Assembly: GCF_954871325.1 (NCBI RefSeq)
Contig: NC_088777.1
Span: 52,452,002 to 52,516,001, forward strand
DNA: 64,000 nucleotides
Origin: Gordionus sp. m RMFG-2023
Lineage: Eukaryota > Nematomorpha > Gordioida > Chordodea > Parachordodidae
Direction of reading: 5' to 3'
Made by a program: the position numbers and the translations under genes. Under the pieces are notes generated by a model. The model was not told the DNA's origin. It searched no databases and saw only the letters and a list, made by a program, of their open reading frames with translations. Position 1 is the stretch's first letter. Each line of letters starts with the position of its first letter. Below are positions 14,013 through 26,616 of the stretch, in pieces.

Positions 14013-14225
14013 AAACAATAAGATTGAAAAAAAAATTAAGGAATGCAATAATATTAACTATTCTATTGGGTAAATTCTTGATAAATATAATATACTTTAT
14101 TACATTTTTTTTTGAAATTTAATAAAAATTAATTCATAATCAAATTTTATTAACTAAAATTTAGATAAACTTTATCCTTCGGATGTGTCATGTCCGGAGT
14201 TACTTCTGTCCTGACACTTCTAACA
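14013..14225 (+). repeat. Dispersed repeat module, plus orientation
   Basis: Contains the string attctattgggtaaattctt with flanking words that recur, in the same plus orientation, at about 49600-49700 and about 56840-56950. The genes next to it here point right while those near the other copies point left, so it did not simply travel with the genes. Probably a fragment of an old transposable element of unknown class. Confidence 0.5.
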
Positions 14226-14431
14226 AATTAGTACAAATGCTTTTACAAAATTATTTATGATAAAATAAATAAAAAATTTATAGTAGTTAAATAATAATTT
14301 ATTTTTATAAACAAAATCGAAGGTATACTTTTTTCTTTATAGCTTTCATCTTTTTTCTTGTGGTAAGCTCCTTCAATATCTCTCTCCACTTTATTACTCA
14401 TTATAACTCTTTTTATCGAATTTATATTTCT

Positions 14432-14635
14432 GATATCCACCGAAGTATTCTTATCTATTCCATTTGGATCTCCCACCGGAGTATCGCTATCGAGGCCATA
14501 TCTTGATCTCACATCGAAGTATCAATATCGACAGATATCCCACCGGAGAATGTTTTTTTATTCTATTGTTAGCTTGATCTCCCACCGGAGTATCAATCTC
14601 GATAGATCTCCCAGCGGAGTATCGTTATCAAGTCC
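14432..14635. repeat. Degenerate tandem repeat, about 29-42 bp units
   Basis: Six imperfect units, each opening with GATMTCCCACCGGAGTATC or a close variant, starting near 14432, 14467, 14504, 14533, 14576 and 14605. It is clearly richer in G+C than its surroundings. On the minus strand two units read as a D-x-D-T-P-V-G-D motif, so it may once have been coding, but no intact frame covers all units. Confidence 0.65.
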
Positions 14636-14639
14636 ATTG

Positions 14640-15700
14640 TAGATTGATAGACATTGTGCTTGAACGTTCCCCGAGGTCACCAATATCCTAGAGCTGGCTA
14701 AGAGATCCTTATCATCCTTAAATGGCCCACTAGTTCAGTTGGTCATCTTTCATTTGGTTTATTGGACAAGTATCCCAGCACTGATGCACAGCCTATCGGT
14801 GACCGGAGTGGCATTTCTCAGGTCAGAAACATCTTATCATATGTCTTTACACATCAGTCATAGAATAAAAACTTAAAAATTTTTACAGTTCCTGACCAGG
14901 ATTGACCGTGACCTTCGGTTTCCAAGCATACATCATAAACCAGAGTTAAATGAAAAAAATATAATATAATAATTATCTACAATAGTAGAAAAAAAATATT
15001 TAAAACCATTTTTTTTATATTAGTTTATTTCAATTTAATAAAATTTGCTGCAACAACTTATCCTCACCCACGTAATCTAATATTCTTCTAAGAGTTCGAC
15101 ACAATCGCTTCAGAGAAATAAAACATAATATTTTCTTTAAAGATTTTTTTTTTTAAATTTAATATAGTTTTTATATTTGTTTTGTAAATATTTTATATAA
15201 TAATTGTTTTATATTCTATTTTAACATTCTATTATATTTTAAAACTGTTTTAAATTTAATTTAATATTGTTTTATATGTAAATTCTTTAATATTGAATAA
15301 AATTTATAATAAAAATGATAAAATAGAAAATATATACCTTAGGCCTTAAAAAGTAGCTTATTTTTTAAATATATTATGTCGGAAGAGTAGAAGCAAATTT
15401 TAGACAGATTTGTCATGATTTTTGTGCATATTTTTTAATTTAAATTAAAAAAAAATGATATTATATACAAAATAATATAATTATAAAGAAGTAAATGTAA
15501 AGGGGTATGAGTGAACGCTAGTTTTAATTTCCTAATTATTTTTTTGTTTAGTTAGTGGAGTAAGAAAGGTTAGGATGCAAATGGGAGTAGAAAGAGTGGT
15601 AGAAGGTTATTATCCTTATTGACCGGAGTGATAAGGTGCCTGATTTACTCATATCTCATAATATATTATATTGGCTCAACACATAATTTGAACAAGAAGA
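14640..15700. other. Unclassified spacer with moderate G+C patches
   Basis: About 14640-14940 has more even base composition than its neighbours and a repeated word, gaccggagtg (about 14800 and 15625). No intact frame is seen. It may be the outer part of the retroelement fossil that follows or a separate old insertion. From 14940 to 15700 the sequence is A+T-rich with no support for a gene. Confidence 0.3.
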
Positions 15701-16950
15701 TAAATGTTATGTCTTATATTAGAGAAATTTAAGAAGTATCTTTTAGATATATTATTTAATTAAAATTAGAACAGATGGGGTTATATGGCTAAAACAAGTA
15801 AATAATATTGCAATTAAGGCTTTTATTATTTTTGGTAAAATATATGTAATAACATTTGAAAATATGTTAAAACAAATAAACAATAAAGATACTTTAAAAG
15901 ATTTTGTTCTCATTGGTGATGGTTGAATACAAATAAATTTTGTGTGCGTTTAATTTTTCAGTTTAATTAATATTTTTTGGCTCAGTTCTTGTGGCTTGAA
16001 GAGGCAGGTTTTATACAAGCTTGCAAATAATCTGATTTAAAAAGCCATTGTTTCTTTCGTTGAGATGAGAATAAACATAAAATCATGTTCAATCTCACAA
16101 AGTAAAAGTTTCCCGTGGTGCGCTATTACCTCAATATATATATACATTTATTCCAAAATTTTCTAGGATTATTGAACTATAATCAGAAATAAATTTATTA
16201 AGCGTTAATATGGAAAATCAGTGCTAATACACAGATTAGCAAGTAAAGGTACTTAATTATAAGTTAAAATAGGAATAGACTAAACGAGTTATACTCAAAT
16301 AAAATGATTGTTTGCTATCGATAAAACTATACTTTCCTATTTTGGGAGTTGTACTTTAGTTTGGTTTTATTGGATAATTTTACAATGCAATCAACAATAA
16401 TATTTATTTACCCGGAATATAAAACAAACAATGAGGCACTTGCGATATTTTTCAGTAAGGAGTAGTAAATGTATTTCTTTAATTGCCGGAGAGTTTAATT
16501 ACGGATAATTTCTATGGAGAAAAATTGTTAAATAACCGGCTAAAACAATGAGATTCCCCAATCTCATTGATATAAGACATCGAGCTGGAAGAGAAAATAA
16601 TTTGATCAATGCGTTTTCAAGGTTGCCTATAGCTCATATAAGTTAAAACTCGAGAACATGGACATAATATTCGTTAGCAGATAAGCATATTACCACTCGT
16701 GCTTAAGAACGTTTTATTATTTTAGCTGCAATTAGACGATAATCATTAAGAGGTTCAGAAGAGAAAATACGGAATGAATCCAAAAGTAGGTATGCCAAAC
16801 GGTGTGATATTAAAGTCATGATCAAGATAAAAACTGTAAAGCTAACCCAATATTTTAACTAAATCGTGGGGTATATTGAGTTTTCGCCAAAGGAAAATGT
16901 ATTTTTCTAAAATAGTTTTTATAGCTCAACTCATAGAATGTTTAGTGGTT
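15700..16950 (+). mobile_element. Fossil Gypsy-type (Ty3-like) LTR retrotransposon, pol fragment
   Basis: Between copies 3 and 4. The clearest mark is an HRAGRENN box at 16578-16601, followed by a LINAFSRLP-like stretch, the signature of the end of the RNase H domain of Gypsy-type pol. Weaker pol-like readings lie on both sides. Long terminal repeats were not recognised. It is broken in many places and looks old. Boundaries are approximate. Confidence 0.6.
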
Positions 16951-17271
16951 ACCTTGGTGATGGTTAAATCAAAGAAATAAATAATATAATATATATGTAT
17001 TTTATATTACTTGTTATTAAAATAGTATATTAAAATGCTAAAAAAAATACAGGGTGAATATCTTGTGTTTTACCAAACATTTTTCTATAATTGATTTTTA
17101 AAGTTGAAGAAACTAACAAAAAAATTATTTTTAGGTATTAAATAATTTTTTAATTAAAATTAAATATTCTAATGAATTTATTAATCAGATTAATTAAAAT
17201 ATTTTCATATAACATTTTAAGAATATGTTAAAATATTTGAGATTTTTATAAAACGGAAAGATAGATATATT

Positions 17272-19712
17272 ATGATTTTTATTCTATTATGTATTATTAC
17301 TTTGGTACAGATAACATTTTCCACAGGTAAAATGATATAATTTCTAATTATAAATATATATGCCATATTTTAGTTGACTTTTCTCATTTGCAATATCCAC
17401 TTGTTTACGACTTTAATCGTCATTTAAATTCCTCTGAGTATAAATTGGATATTTTTAAAAGAATATATTTTCTATTATAAACTTCATAGAATTTAAAATT
17501 ATATTTTCATAATATTATGTCAGACAAAATTTTAACGGCACGAAGCAATATTTTAATTTAAATATTTTACAAAAATGTATAATAACAAGCTACAGTTGTA
17601 TTTAAAAAAGATTAATAAATAAGCAGTCTAGATAGATATGAATTAAATATAATATTTATGCGAGATAAAATGATTAGTAATAAATTAGTGAAAGTTATTA
17701 TAATATATATTATATGATATATATAATTTATTCTAAAATATATTAATTTTCATAACAGATATCTAACTAACGCTTCATTGAATTTTGTCGATGGTTTAGT
17801 CATTTGGGAGATGCCACAAAATCTGATTTCTCATCCCAATTTCACAACTTACATTTATTTCCTTGATGACAAATACATAAATGATCTGAGATTAATTACT
17901 AGTGCTCTTAATGCTACGGTAATATAATTTTTTTCTTAATAAATATTTCAATTTTTATAATGCTCAGTTTTATATAGATACGAATCCCGAATCGTTAAAA
18001 GCCATCCTCGCCGATGAGGATATTAATTTGAACACAACTGTTGGAGTAAATCAATTTCACACTTATAATATTAACCATTACAGATACATTACTGACGATG
18101 TTGTCACTAGTGTAAGAATATAAAAATATATTATCTTAAATTTATATTTCTTATTTATGATCCGATATTTCCAATATTTTTATGGTTAAGATTGGTGCAA
18201 CATTACGAGAGATCAATTAATGTTTATGAATTTCACAAGTCATACATAATCTACAGAGGTTTATTGAGACACCCATTTATTAAATTTACTGTCACATTTT
18301 CCAAATTATTGAACAATAGCTTTGGTTGGCTTCTCAAGGACAGGCCCAAGGTTAATATCATCCTGAAAAATTGTCAAATATTAACTTAATTCAATTTTTA
18401 AAAAAAATAAAAAATACTTGACAATTTTATATTTAATATAGGCTTTGGTTTGGCCAACTTTACATTCAGTTTCGGAAAGCGTAATAGATAAATAATATTT
18501 TTGTTATATAATTAAATTAAATTTTTTTTAAAGAAATTTACGTTCACCAAGAAGCTGCTTCCGATTACGTGTTATTTAAAGAAGTTTATAATCTTGTTGT
18601 CGCTGGAAAGAATTCCACGATTTTCCTAAAGTACGTTTTAAAAAAAACAAAAATAAAACCAACGCTTAAAATTGTTATTCATTTTACAGAAAATTACCAT
18701 TGAATCCTTGCATTCGTTTACCCTATTCGAGCTTGTGCGCTACAGACTTAATATACACGTCAGCTATTGATTACTATTATGGACCGCTTACCTAGGAATT
18801 TAACATGTTATGGATACCTCTGAATGATTTGAAAAATACTTTAAAAAATTGTGGAAATTTTTCTATCTCACAGAATACGAAGGTTATCAATAATTCAATA
18901 ATTTTGGATAAAAATTATATTTTAAGGTTTATATATTTCATATATATGTTCATTGGGTATTTTTATATGTCATGATATGACCCATCTATTTTTGTTAAAC
19001 TTAAAGGTACATTTCTAAATTTATTCCCCAAAAATTGTCCCAATTAATTAATTTGAAACTTTGTAATATTTCCGAGGTTAATTTTTTCCAAGAATTTTTT
19101 AAGGGTTTTTATGTAATCTATTCCTAAAAACCTTTAAGCTCATAATCTAAATATTTAGCTACTGAAAATTAATGTAAATGTATTCCATACATTGTTTGAG
19201 CCGAGTTAGGTTTTCTTAAAATAAAACAGTTCGCAAAGAAATTAGGCGCCAATTTTTTTTAAAAAATTCAGAATAACATAAAGTTATCAATATAAGATGA
19301 CAATACAAGTAAACTTCAATAAATCTGCACTTTGCACTATTCGACTTCTTGGCATCAATGATGGTCTATAATATAAAATTAACCTAGGAAGGAATCAATA
19401 TGTAATGAAAAATAATATTATTTATTGTATAATATATATTATTATTAAAATACCGACTGTGAAATTATCATAGAATCATATAAATCTATTTATATTTACT
19501 ATTTATTATTTTTAAGGCAATCATCGATCAAAACAATGCAACGTTTACTAAAAAACCATCAAAATAACATTATCCATAATATTTTGAAAAATAATTGTAT
19601 AATTTACAGCATAACTTGTCAATTGCGATACAATTTGTTAAATGATGAAGATAAAATTATAAAAGTGACTACACTTTCTACATGGAAAATTATGAAACGT
19701 TTATATCTATGA
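17272..19712 (+). pseudogene. Copy 4 of secreted ten-exon family, mosaic and broken
   Basis: Exons, plus strand: 17272-17326, 17374-17437, 17759-17918, 17968-18111, 18186 to about 18385, 18442-18480, 18534-18630, 18690-18882, 19297-19401, 19517-19712. Exons 1-4, 6 and 7 read cleanly: signal peptide MIFILLCIITLVQITFST, then VDFSHLQYPLVYDFN, LVIWEMPQ, FYIDTNPESL. Defects lie further on: the exon 5 acceptor is GG rather than AG and its 3' end has no GT donor, exons 8 and 9 each hold an in-frame stop, and exon 10 is two bases short of frame. The 5' half resembles group II (VQITFST, FLDDKYINDLRLIT), whereas exons 9-10 and the 3' flank match copies 1 and 5. That points to a recombinant of the two groups. 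Confidence 0.8.
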
Positions 19713-19807
19713 TTTTATAATTATTTTTTAATTTTCTTATTGAATGATAATAAATTGATATTAAAAATTTCTTGTTTTGCCTGCTGTCTTTTATTTAGTT
19801 CCGATTA

Positions 19808-19813
19808 AATAAA
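19808..19813 (+). terminator. AATAAA polyadenylation signal of copy 4
   Basis: AATAAA followed by a T/G-rich tract about 95 bases after the copy 4 stop, at the same place as the copy 5 signal (gattaaataaagcttgta in both). Confidence 0.45.
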
Positions 19814-22216
19814 GCTTGTATTATTTTTCATATAAATGAGGTTAACATTAAAAGGTTTTGAAACAAACTATTTATTTATCCTAGATTCACTTTAAGAAAA
19901 ATTGTAATATTTGGAGGTTAAATTAATTTATTGGGAGAGATACACCTTAAACGAATTTATTCAATTGAACAATTCTTAAAAATACCATTTGGTGTCATTC
20001 CAAAAAATAACGATATAAATTTTTTGTAGAGTTTGAAAATATTTTTTTAAATATTTTTTGATTTATATAAGATTTGCGATTTTATCTTGTTGTATATATT
20101 TTTTATAATATGTTTATCAGATATATAGTATTTTTATTAAATTATTAGTGGTAGGCGGTAGTAGTGATTTATAATATATTTAATTATTTATCTAGATTGA
20201 ATTCTTTTATATATATATAAAAATAAATGTTTTTTTCTGGAATAAAATTTTATTTTTTATTCTATATGAATATCATTTTTCATTCAAATATATATAATTG
20301 ATAATTTAAATTGAATGTAATATTATCTAATATTAAATAGACGCCTCCTCAGCACTTAGAATCATTTAAGTCAACATGTAACAACACTAAATTATCAATT
20401 TAAAAAGATATATCTTTATTATATAAATGTTTATTTTTATTACTGTTACTATAGTTTGGCGAGGCCATGAATAATTCAATAAAATATTTATAATATATTA
20501 ATATTCAAGGTTTTATTTTCAACATACATTACATTTTCATGAAAATAACAGATATTTTAATTAAAAATTAGTTTAAGTGACCTTACTACCTAAATTATAA
20601 AAAAAAATTAATTACTTAAAAAAATTTATTAATCAGTTTTCAGTAATTTTTTGAAAAAATATCAAGTAACATTATAAAAAGAGTTTAAAATACTTTTCTA
20701 TTATAGTGGATAATTTCTTCATACATTAGATTTTTTGATTTTTAAAAATATTTGAATATACTTTTTTTTACTATTTTTTATCTTTATTTTTAGTTAAAAT
20801 AAATTCATCCTTATAATTTTGACTAAAATAAATAACATACCATTTTAAAATACTCAGGACAATACAAATTTTAGTTTAAAAAAAAATTTAAATGCTTAGA
20901 AAAAGCGGGAATATTTAAAAAAAAATATATTCATTTCTTTCACACATATATTTTATAAAATATCGGCACTAATATTTTAGGAATAATTATGATTCAATTG
21001 TATTTGATTTCAAAAAATTTGATAAAATATGGCATATTTTATCAAATTTAAACCTATGAAATAGTTAAGCTAATAATTAGTGGAGAATTATTTATTTTTG
21101 CTTAATTATTCCTTAAATTCAATCTTACCGCTTGCTTTCAAAATGACGTTGTAGGGCGCTGTAATTATTTTGGAAATTATTTTTAGAACATTTATTTGAA
21201 TTTATTTTATATTTTGGTTTAAATCTATATAAAGGTAAAATATAATACATTGTAAATAAATAAAAAATTTATAAGTTACTTATAAGGTATATAATCTAGA
21301 TTTAAGATTCTTATAAAAAAAAAAATATGGCTAAATCTAAGAGTTTTAATTTTACCCTTATATCTATTAATCTTGAAGATTACCATAATTTCCTAACAAA
21401 AAATATATAATACAACATGTTATAAAATGGGAGGTGGGGATTCTGAAATTACATTTATCGTACTTAAAAAAAGTAACAATAAATATATTTCCATTTTTTT
21501 ACCTTAAAAGAAGAATGAAATCTTTGCTCTTCAATACTTGAATTCGGATGTTATGATCCAAATTTTTAACGCGACTATAATCCCAAATAAGTGATTTACT
21601 TAAAGCCAAATTTAATGTTGACAAATTGTTTTTTTGATTAATTATCTTATAATGTCGATGTAAATGAATCTTAAATTTTATTAATGCTTGTTATATTAAT
21701 TAAAAGAGATTATTTTCTTTAAATTATTATATTTCGATTATTGAAAAATTTTATTTTAATCCAATAATATATTAAATTTTTACGATAAGGAAGTTGAGGA
21801 AAGTTGGGGGGAAGCGTGGTCTAGATAGTATTTATATACACCCTTCCTTATAACTGTGGATTCTTTCTTTAAAATTATTATTTACTAATACTATATATTA
21901 TACATAATTTTATCATTTGATCCTATTCATTCATGGTTGTTCAATCAGTATTTTAATGAGATTTTTTATTTATTTTGAAATAACTTGAGTTATTTTTTTA
22001 TTTATAAATATTAAAAAAATAACAACTAAAAAAAATATATAAATCTATATATTTTGCTTTATTAAACAATATTTCTTATCTAATTGATTTCAACGTACTA
22101 TAAAATAAAATCAAGCAATTTTAAATAAGAACTTATTTTTATTAATTAAATTAAATTAATTAAAATAACAACATAAGATAGTTTTAAAATATTAATTTAT
22201 TATTAAAAAATTCATA
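19814..22216. other. Spacer between copy 4 and copy 5
   Basis: The first few hundred bases repeat the 3' flank of copies 1 and 5. From about 21600 onward the sequence is the inverted counterpart of the region upstream of copy 1. It includes a G-rich word, agttggggggaagcg, at about 21800. The middle (20100-21500) is low-complexity A+T-rich sequence; I see no gene in it. Confidence 0.5.
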
Positions 22217-24398
22217 ATGATTCTGTTGTTGATACTTATTAAGATATATACAACATCCACTATAGGTAACATGTTTTAGTCATTAACATTATAAATTTAT
22301 ATACATAATAGACTTTTGTAAAATGGAATTTCCTATTGTTTACGACTTCAATCTCCATTTCAACTCTTCACAGTATTTATTTTATATATATATTAAACGA
22401 ACATATTTTTTTTAAAATATATTTACATTAAAATATTCTAAGATATAGAACTAATGGTTTATTAAATTTGGTGGAAGATTTAGTCATTTGGGAGATGCCA
22501 CAAATTTTATATACTGATGATCTCCTATTATATTCCACTTATCTCCTTCAACAACAATACTATAAACGATCTAAAATTAATTACTAAAGCTCTTAACGCT
22601 ACAGTAAAAAAATATATTTAAAAAATAAAAATTCATGTAATACCTATCTTTTTTTTATTGAGTTTTGTATTTTGTTAATTACAAGTTTTATATAGACACG
22701 AACCCTATGTTATTACAAGCTATTATCGCCGATGAAGATATTAGTTCTAGATTATCTTATGGGACGCTATCAATATCGAATAATTCTTATATTCATCATA
22801 TTCGCGATTATAGATATATTACTGATGATAATATCACAAATGTGAGTATCTAAATAACCTAAATTTATTTATCTTCTTTCTAATCTAATTTTTTTTAATA
22901 GCTAAGATTTGTGCAGCCTTACGGGAAATCGCTTCAAATTCATGAATTCCACGAATCATATATAATTGTGAAAGGTTTCTTGAAACATCAAAAAATTGAG
23001 AGCCATATTTAACTTATTGAGCAACAATTCAAATTACATTCCCAGTTCAATTCCCAATCTCAATGTCATTCTACAAAATTGTCGGAACAATAGCTCAAGT
23101 AAAATACTTAAATTTCATTTTTAATACTGATATGGAAATTTATCATATTTAGTCTTTGACTTGCCTAACTTTAAAACCAATTTTGGAAAAGGTAAAATAA
23201 AAAAAATTTATGAGTAAAATTTTAATATATATTTTTTTAGCCCTTTACATTGGTCAACCGATTGTTTTTGATTGTGTGTTAGTTAAAGGAATTTACAATC
23301 TGGTTATCTCAAACGAAAATTCGACAATTTTTATAAAGTTATTTTAAAATTTATATATGATTCATAAAAACTTATCCTAAAAATTAATATTTATAACAGA
23401 AATCTGCCCTTATACCCTTGCAATATTATAGACACTCACCCCATTCCATACACAGATATAATATATACATCAGTTATTCAAGAGCATTATGGCCCGCTTA
23501 CCGACCATGTTCGATATACCATTTAAAAATATGATGATGGCGTTAAATTATTGGGGAAATTTCTCTATCGAGCAAAATACGAAGGTCATCATAATTAATA
23601 AATATGGATAAAAATTATATTTAAGATTTAACTAATTTAGAAATATATTAATTTTGTTATAATATGACCCAAATATCTTTATTATTAACTAAAAAGGTAC
23701 ATTTCTAAATTTATTTTCCAAAATTAGTGCCAATAAATTAATTAAAAAATTTGTATTATTTCCGTGTTATTTTTTTCTACACATTTTTTCTCCAAAAATT
23801 TTAGTGGTTTCCATGTAATTTATTCCTTATTAAACTTTGAACTATTAATCTAAAAATTTAATATTAAAACTTAATGTATAATATTACATATATTTTTTGA
23901 GTCGAGTATGTCATTTATATTTCTTATAATAAGGTCTTATTTTTTTTCCAAATTCCGAATAACAAAAAGTTTTTAATGAAATATAAAATAAGATGACAAT
24001 AGAAGTGAACTCCAATAAATCTGCACTTTGTACTATTCGACTTCTTGGCATCAAAGATGGTCTAAAATATAGAATTAACCTAGAAAGGAATCAATATGTA
24101 ATGAAAAATATATTATTATATAATATTATTAATATTAAAATATCGACTGTGAAATCATCAGAATATTATAATCATTTATCTTTACTACTCTATATTTAAG
24201 GCAATCATCGAACAAAACAATGCAACGCTTACCATAAAAAATCATCAAAATTACACTATCAATAATATTTTGAAAAATAATTATATAGTTTATAGCGTAG
24301 GATGTCAATTGAGAATCGATTTGTCAGGTGATGAAAATAAAATTATAAATATGACTACATTTTCTACATGTAAAATTATGAAACGTTTGTATCTATGA
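22217..24398 (+). pseudogene. Copy 5 of secreted ten-exon family, group I, broken
   Basis: Exons, plus strand: 22217-22265 (signal peptide MILLLILIKIYTTSTI), 22312-22372, 22443-22603, 22686-22841, 22902-23098, 23153-23191, 23241-23337, 23400-23584, 23993-24097, 24201-24398. All splice sites are still GT-AG. Exons 4, 7, 9 and 10 read cleanly, with the words FYIDTNPMLLQAIIADEDI, GIYNLVIS and SNKSALCTIRLLGI. Exon 3 is one base too long, exon 5 is out of frame after VKGFLK, and exon 8 is eight bases short, so the protein cannot be made as one frame. Exon 2 begins three bases late, at a shifted acceptor it shares with copy 1. It is the right-hand partner of copy 1 in the inverted duplication and converges on copy 6. 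Confidence 0.8.
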
Positions 24399-24496
24399 TT
24401 TTTATAATTATTTTTTAATATAATTTTAATTTTTCAATGTTATTAAATTATAAAAATTTCCTGTTTTATTAGCTGCCTTCCTATTTAGCCCGATTA

Positions 24497-24502
24497 AATA
24501 AA
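24497..24502 (+). terminator. AATAAA polyadenylation signal of copy 5
   Basis: AATAAA about 100 bases after the copy 5 stop, followed by a GT-rich stretch (tgtattgttttgtc). Position and context are the same as in copy 4. Confidence 0.45.
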
Positions 24503-26416
24503 GCTTGTATTGTTTTGTCATAATTTACATTAAAAGGTTTTAAAACAAACTTGGATTCACTTTGAGAAAAATTGCGATGGTATAAATTTTATAAAAAGAA
24601 ATAAACGTATTTAATTAATTTAATAATTCTTAAATAATACTTTTTAAAAATATTAGCATTTGGTGTCATTCTAAAATAATATGATATAAATTTTTGCGCA
24701 GTTTTTGAAATATATTTTTTACATATTTTTTTGATTTATAAAAGATTTACTATTTCATCTTTTTTGCTATATGTTTATTTAATATAATGGTATGTTTATT
24801 AAATTATAACAACAAAGTATAATACACCAAAATATTTATTAGCTTTATTATATAAATGTTAAATTTTAATTATTCTACTGCTATATACGATATAGATAAT
24901 TATTTTATCATATTATATAAGAAAACGTAAAATTATATTTGTTTATATATATTTATATATTATTATTCACTTTCTTACTTATAATTTAACCAAAATAAAG
25001 CACCACCGATATTTTTATTTCTTAGCAAAAATCCCAACACATCTCTTCATAGAACATGAAAATTATAAAATATGTATTTATAGAAGAGAAAATTTTTTTT
25101 TTGAAAATTTTATTCGATAATAATATTTCCCATTTAATTCTGATATTTTATAAAAATACAATCTTTTAGCCATTTCCAAGACAAAACTTCAGAGCGATTT
25201 TCTAGCCAAGTTTTTACGCTAATTTTTATTTATTTCCAAACAAAAGTTAATAACTGGAAAATTAATTTTTTTTGCATAATAAAGCATTTTAAAAAATCTT
25301 AACTTGCAAGCCTCCCTTAAACCATTTATAGTCGTTTAATTTAAAACAAAGAAATTTATGTTATGAAAAAAATTTAACAAACCAAATATTAACCTATGTC
25401 CTGGAAATAACTTTAAAATTATCTGTAAACATATCTAAATCGCTTTGAAAAAACGTTCTGTCATGAAATGGCTTTATGCTTAAAAGACAATTCCCACAAA
25501 AAGATATTTGTAAATATAAATTGGGAGTCAACGCCTACATGTAGGTGGGGGGGGGGGTATAAACAGTTTGTATCCAATTTTTCTTGAGGAGTTAGGGTGT
25601 AGGATAAATCTATAGGGGGGATATCTATTACATTTTTAGATGAAATAAGACAAAATATATTGCTTAAAAATTAATACTTTTATTATAGATCTAATATAAT
25701 ACGATAATATTGCTGATTATCGACCAAATCTATATATTGCAAACAATCATAGACATTATTTTCCAGTTAAAAATTTCCGCTAAGCTTTTAAATATAATTT
25801 AAAAGAGCAAACTCATATTCATTCCAAACAATATGCCATAATAATTCATTCATTAAATGAGGTTTTTAATTGAATTCATGATCTAAGAAATAACTCTTTT
25901 ATATTCATAATATATTAAGAGCTGGTAGTAGAGCTAAAATAATTTAAGTTATTCTTTTTAAAACTTATGAGAGGAGTACCTAATTAATAAGGCGTAATTA
26001 ATAATGGGTAACATCGCCTCCAAAGTCGACGACAGTTTTTTAGGAGGGTAGGCGGGAGGGTTTGAATCCAGTAATTAATTCTCTCATGTAGATGCTGAGA
26101 CGCGAAAAGTAGGAGGGGAGATTTAAAAACAATTATTAAATAAAAATTTAATAATTTAAATATTTATAAAAATTATATAATTTATATAGTTAAATATGAA
26201 TTAAATCAACTGAAAATAACAAGGAGCATCTAAAATTTTTTTTTAAATCGGGGAGAAATATATTTAGATTTTATAGATTTTTGAATCGTGATTTAATATT
26301 CGATATTTGAGTCTCAACCTATGGGGTGCCATTATTTTTACTTCTCTCATAGTCCGTTTTTTTTGACATGATGATAATTTTGACTATTCTTTTCCGGGGG
26401 TTTCTTGTACTAAATT
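24503..26416. repeat. Right outer arm of inverted duplication; 3' flank of copy 5
   Basis: No gene. Inverted match to 1-1200. Between about 25530 and 26125 this arm carries about 570 bases lacking from the left arm. That stretch starts with a GTGGCGTAG-like degenerate end followed by an eleven-G run (25547-25557) and ends with further G-rich words near 26030-26130. It looks like an old hAT-like transposon remnant, kept longer here than on the left. The match to window positions 1-130 resumes at about 26150-26250. Confidence 0.6.
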
Positions 26417-26616
26417 NNNNNNNNNNNNNNNNNNNNNNNNNNNNNNNNNNNNNNNNNNNNNNNNNNNNNNNNNNNNNNNNNNNNNNNNNNNNNNNNNNNN
26501 NNNNNNNNNNNNNNNNNNNNNNNNNNNNNNNNNNNNNNNNNNNNNNNNNNNNNNNNNNNNNNNNNNNNNNNNNNNNNNNNNNNNNNNNNNNNNNNNNNNN
26601 NNNNNNNNNNNNNNNN
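26417..26616. other. Assembly gap, 200 N
   Basis: Exactly 200 Ns, a round number typical of a placeholder gap, so the true length is unknown. It lies between the convergent copies 5 and 6, just beyond the end of the inverted-repeat arm. Confidence 0.95.
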
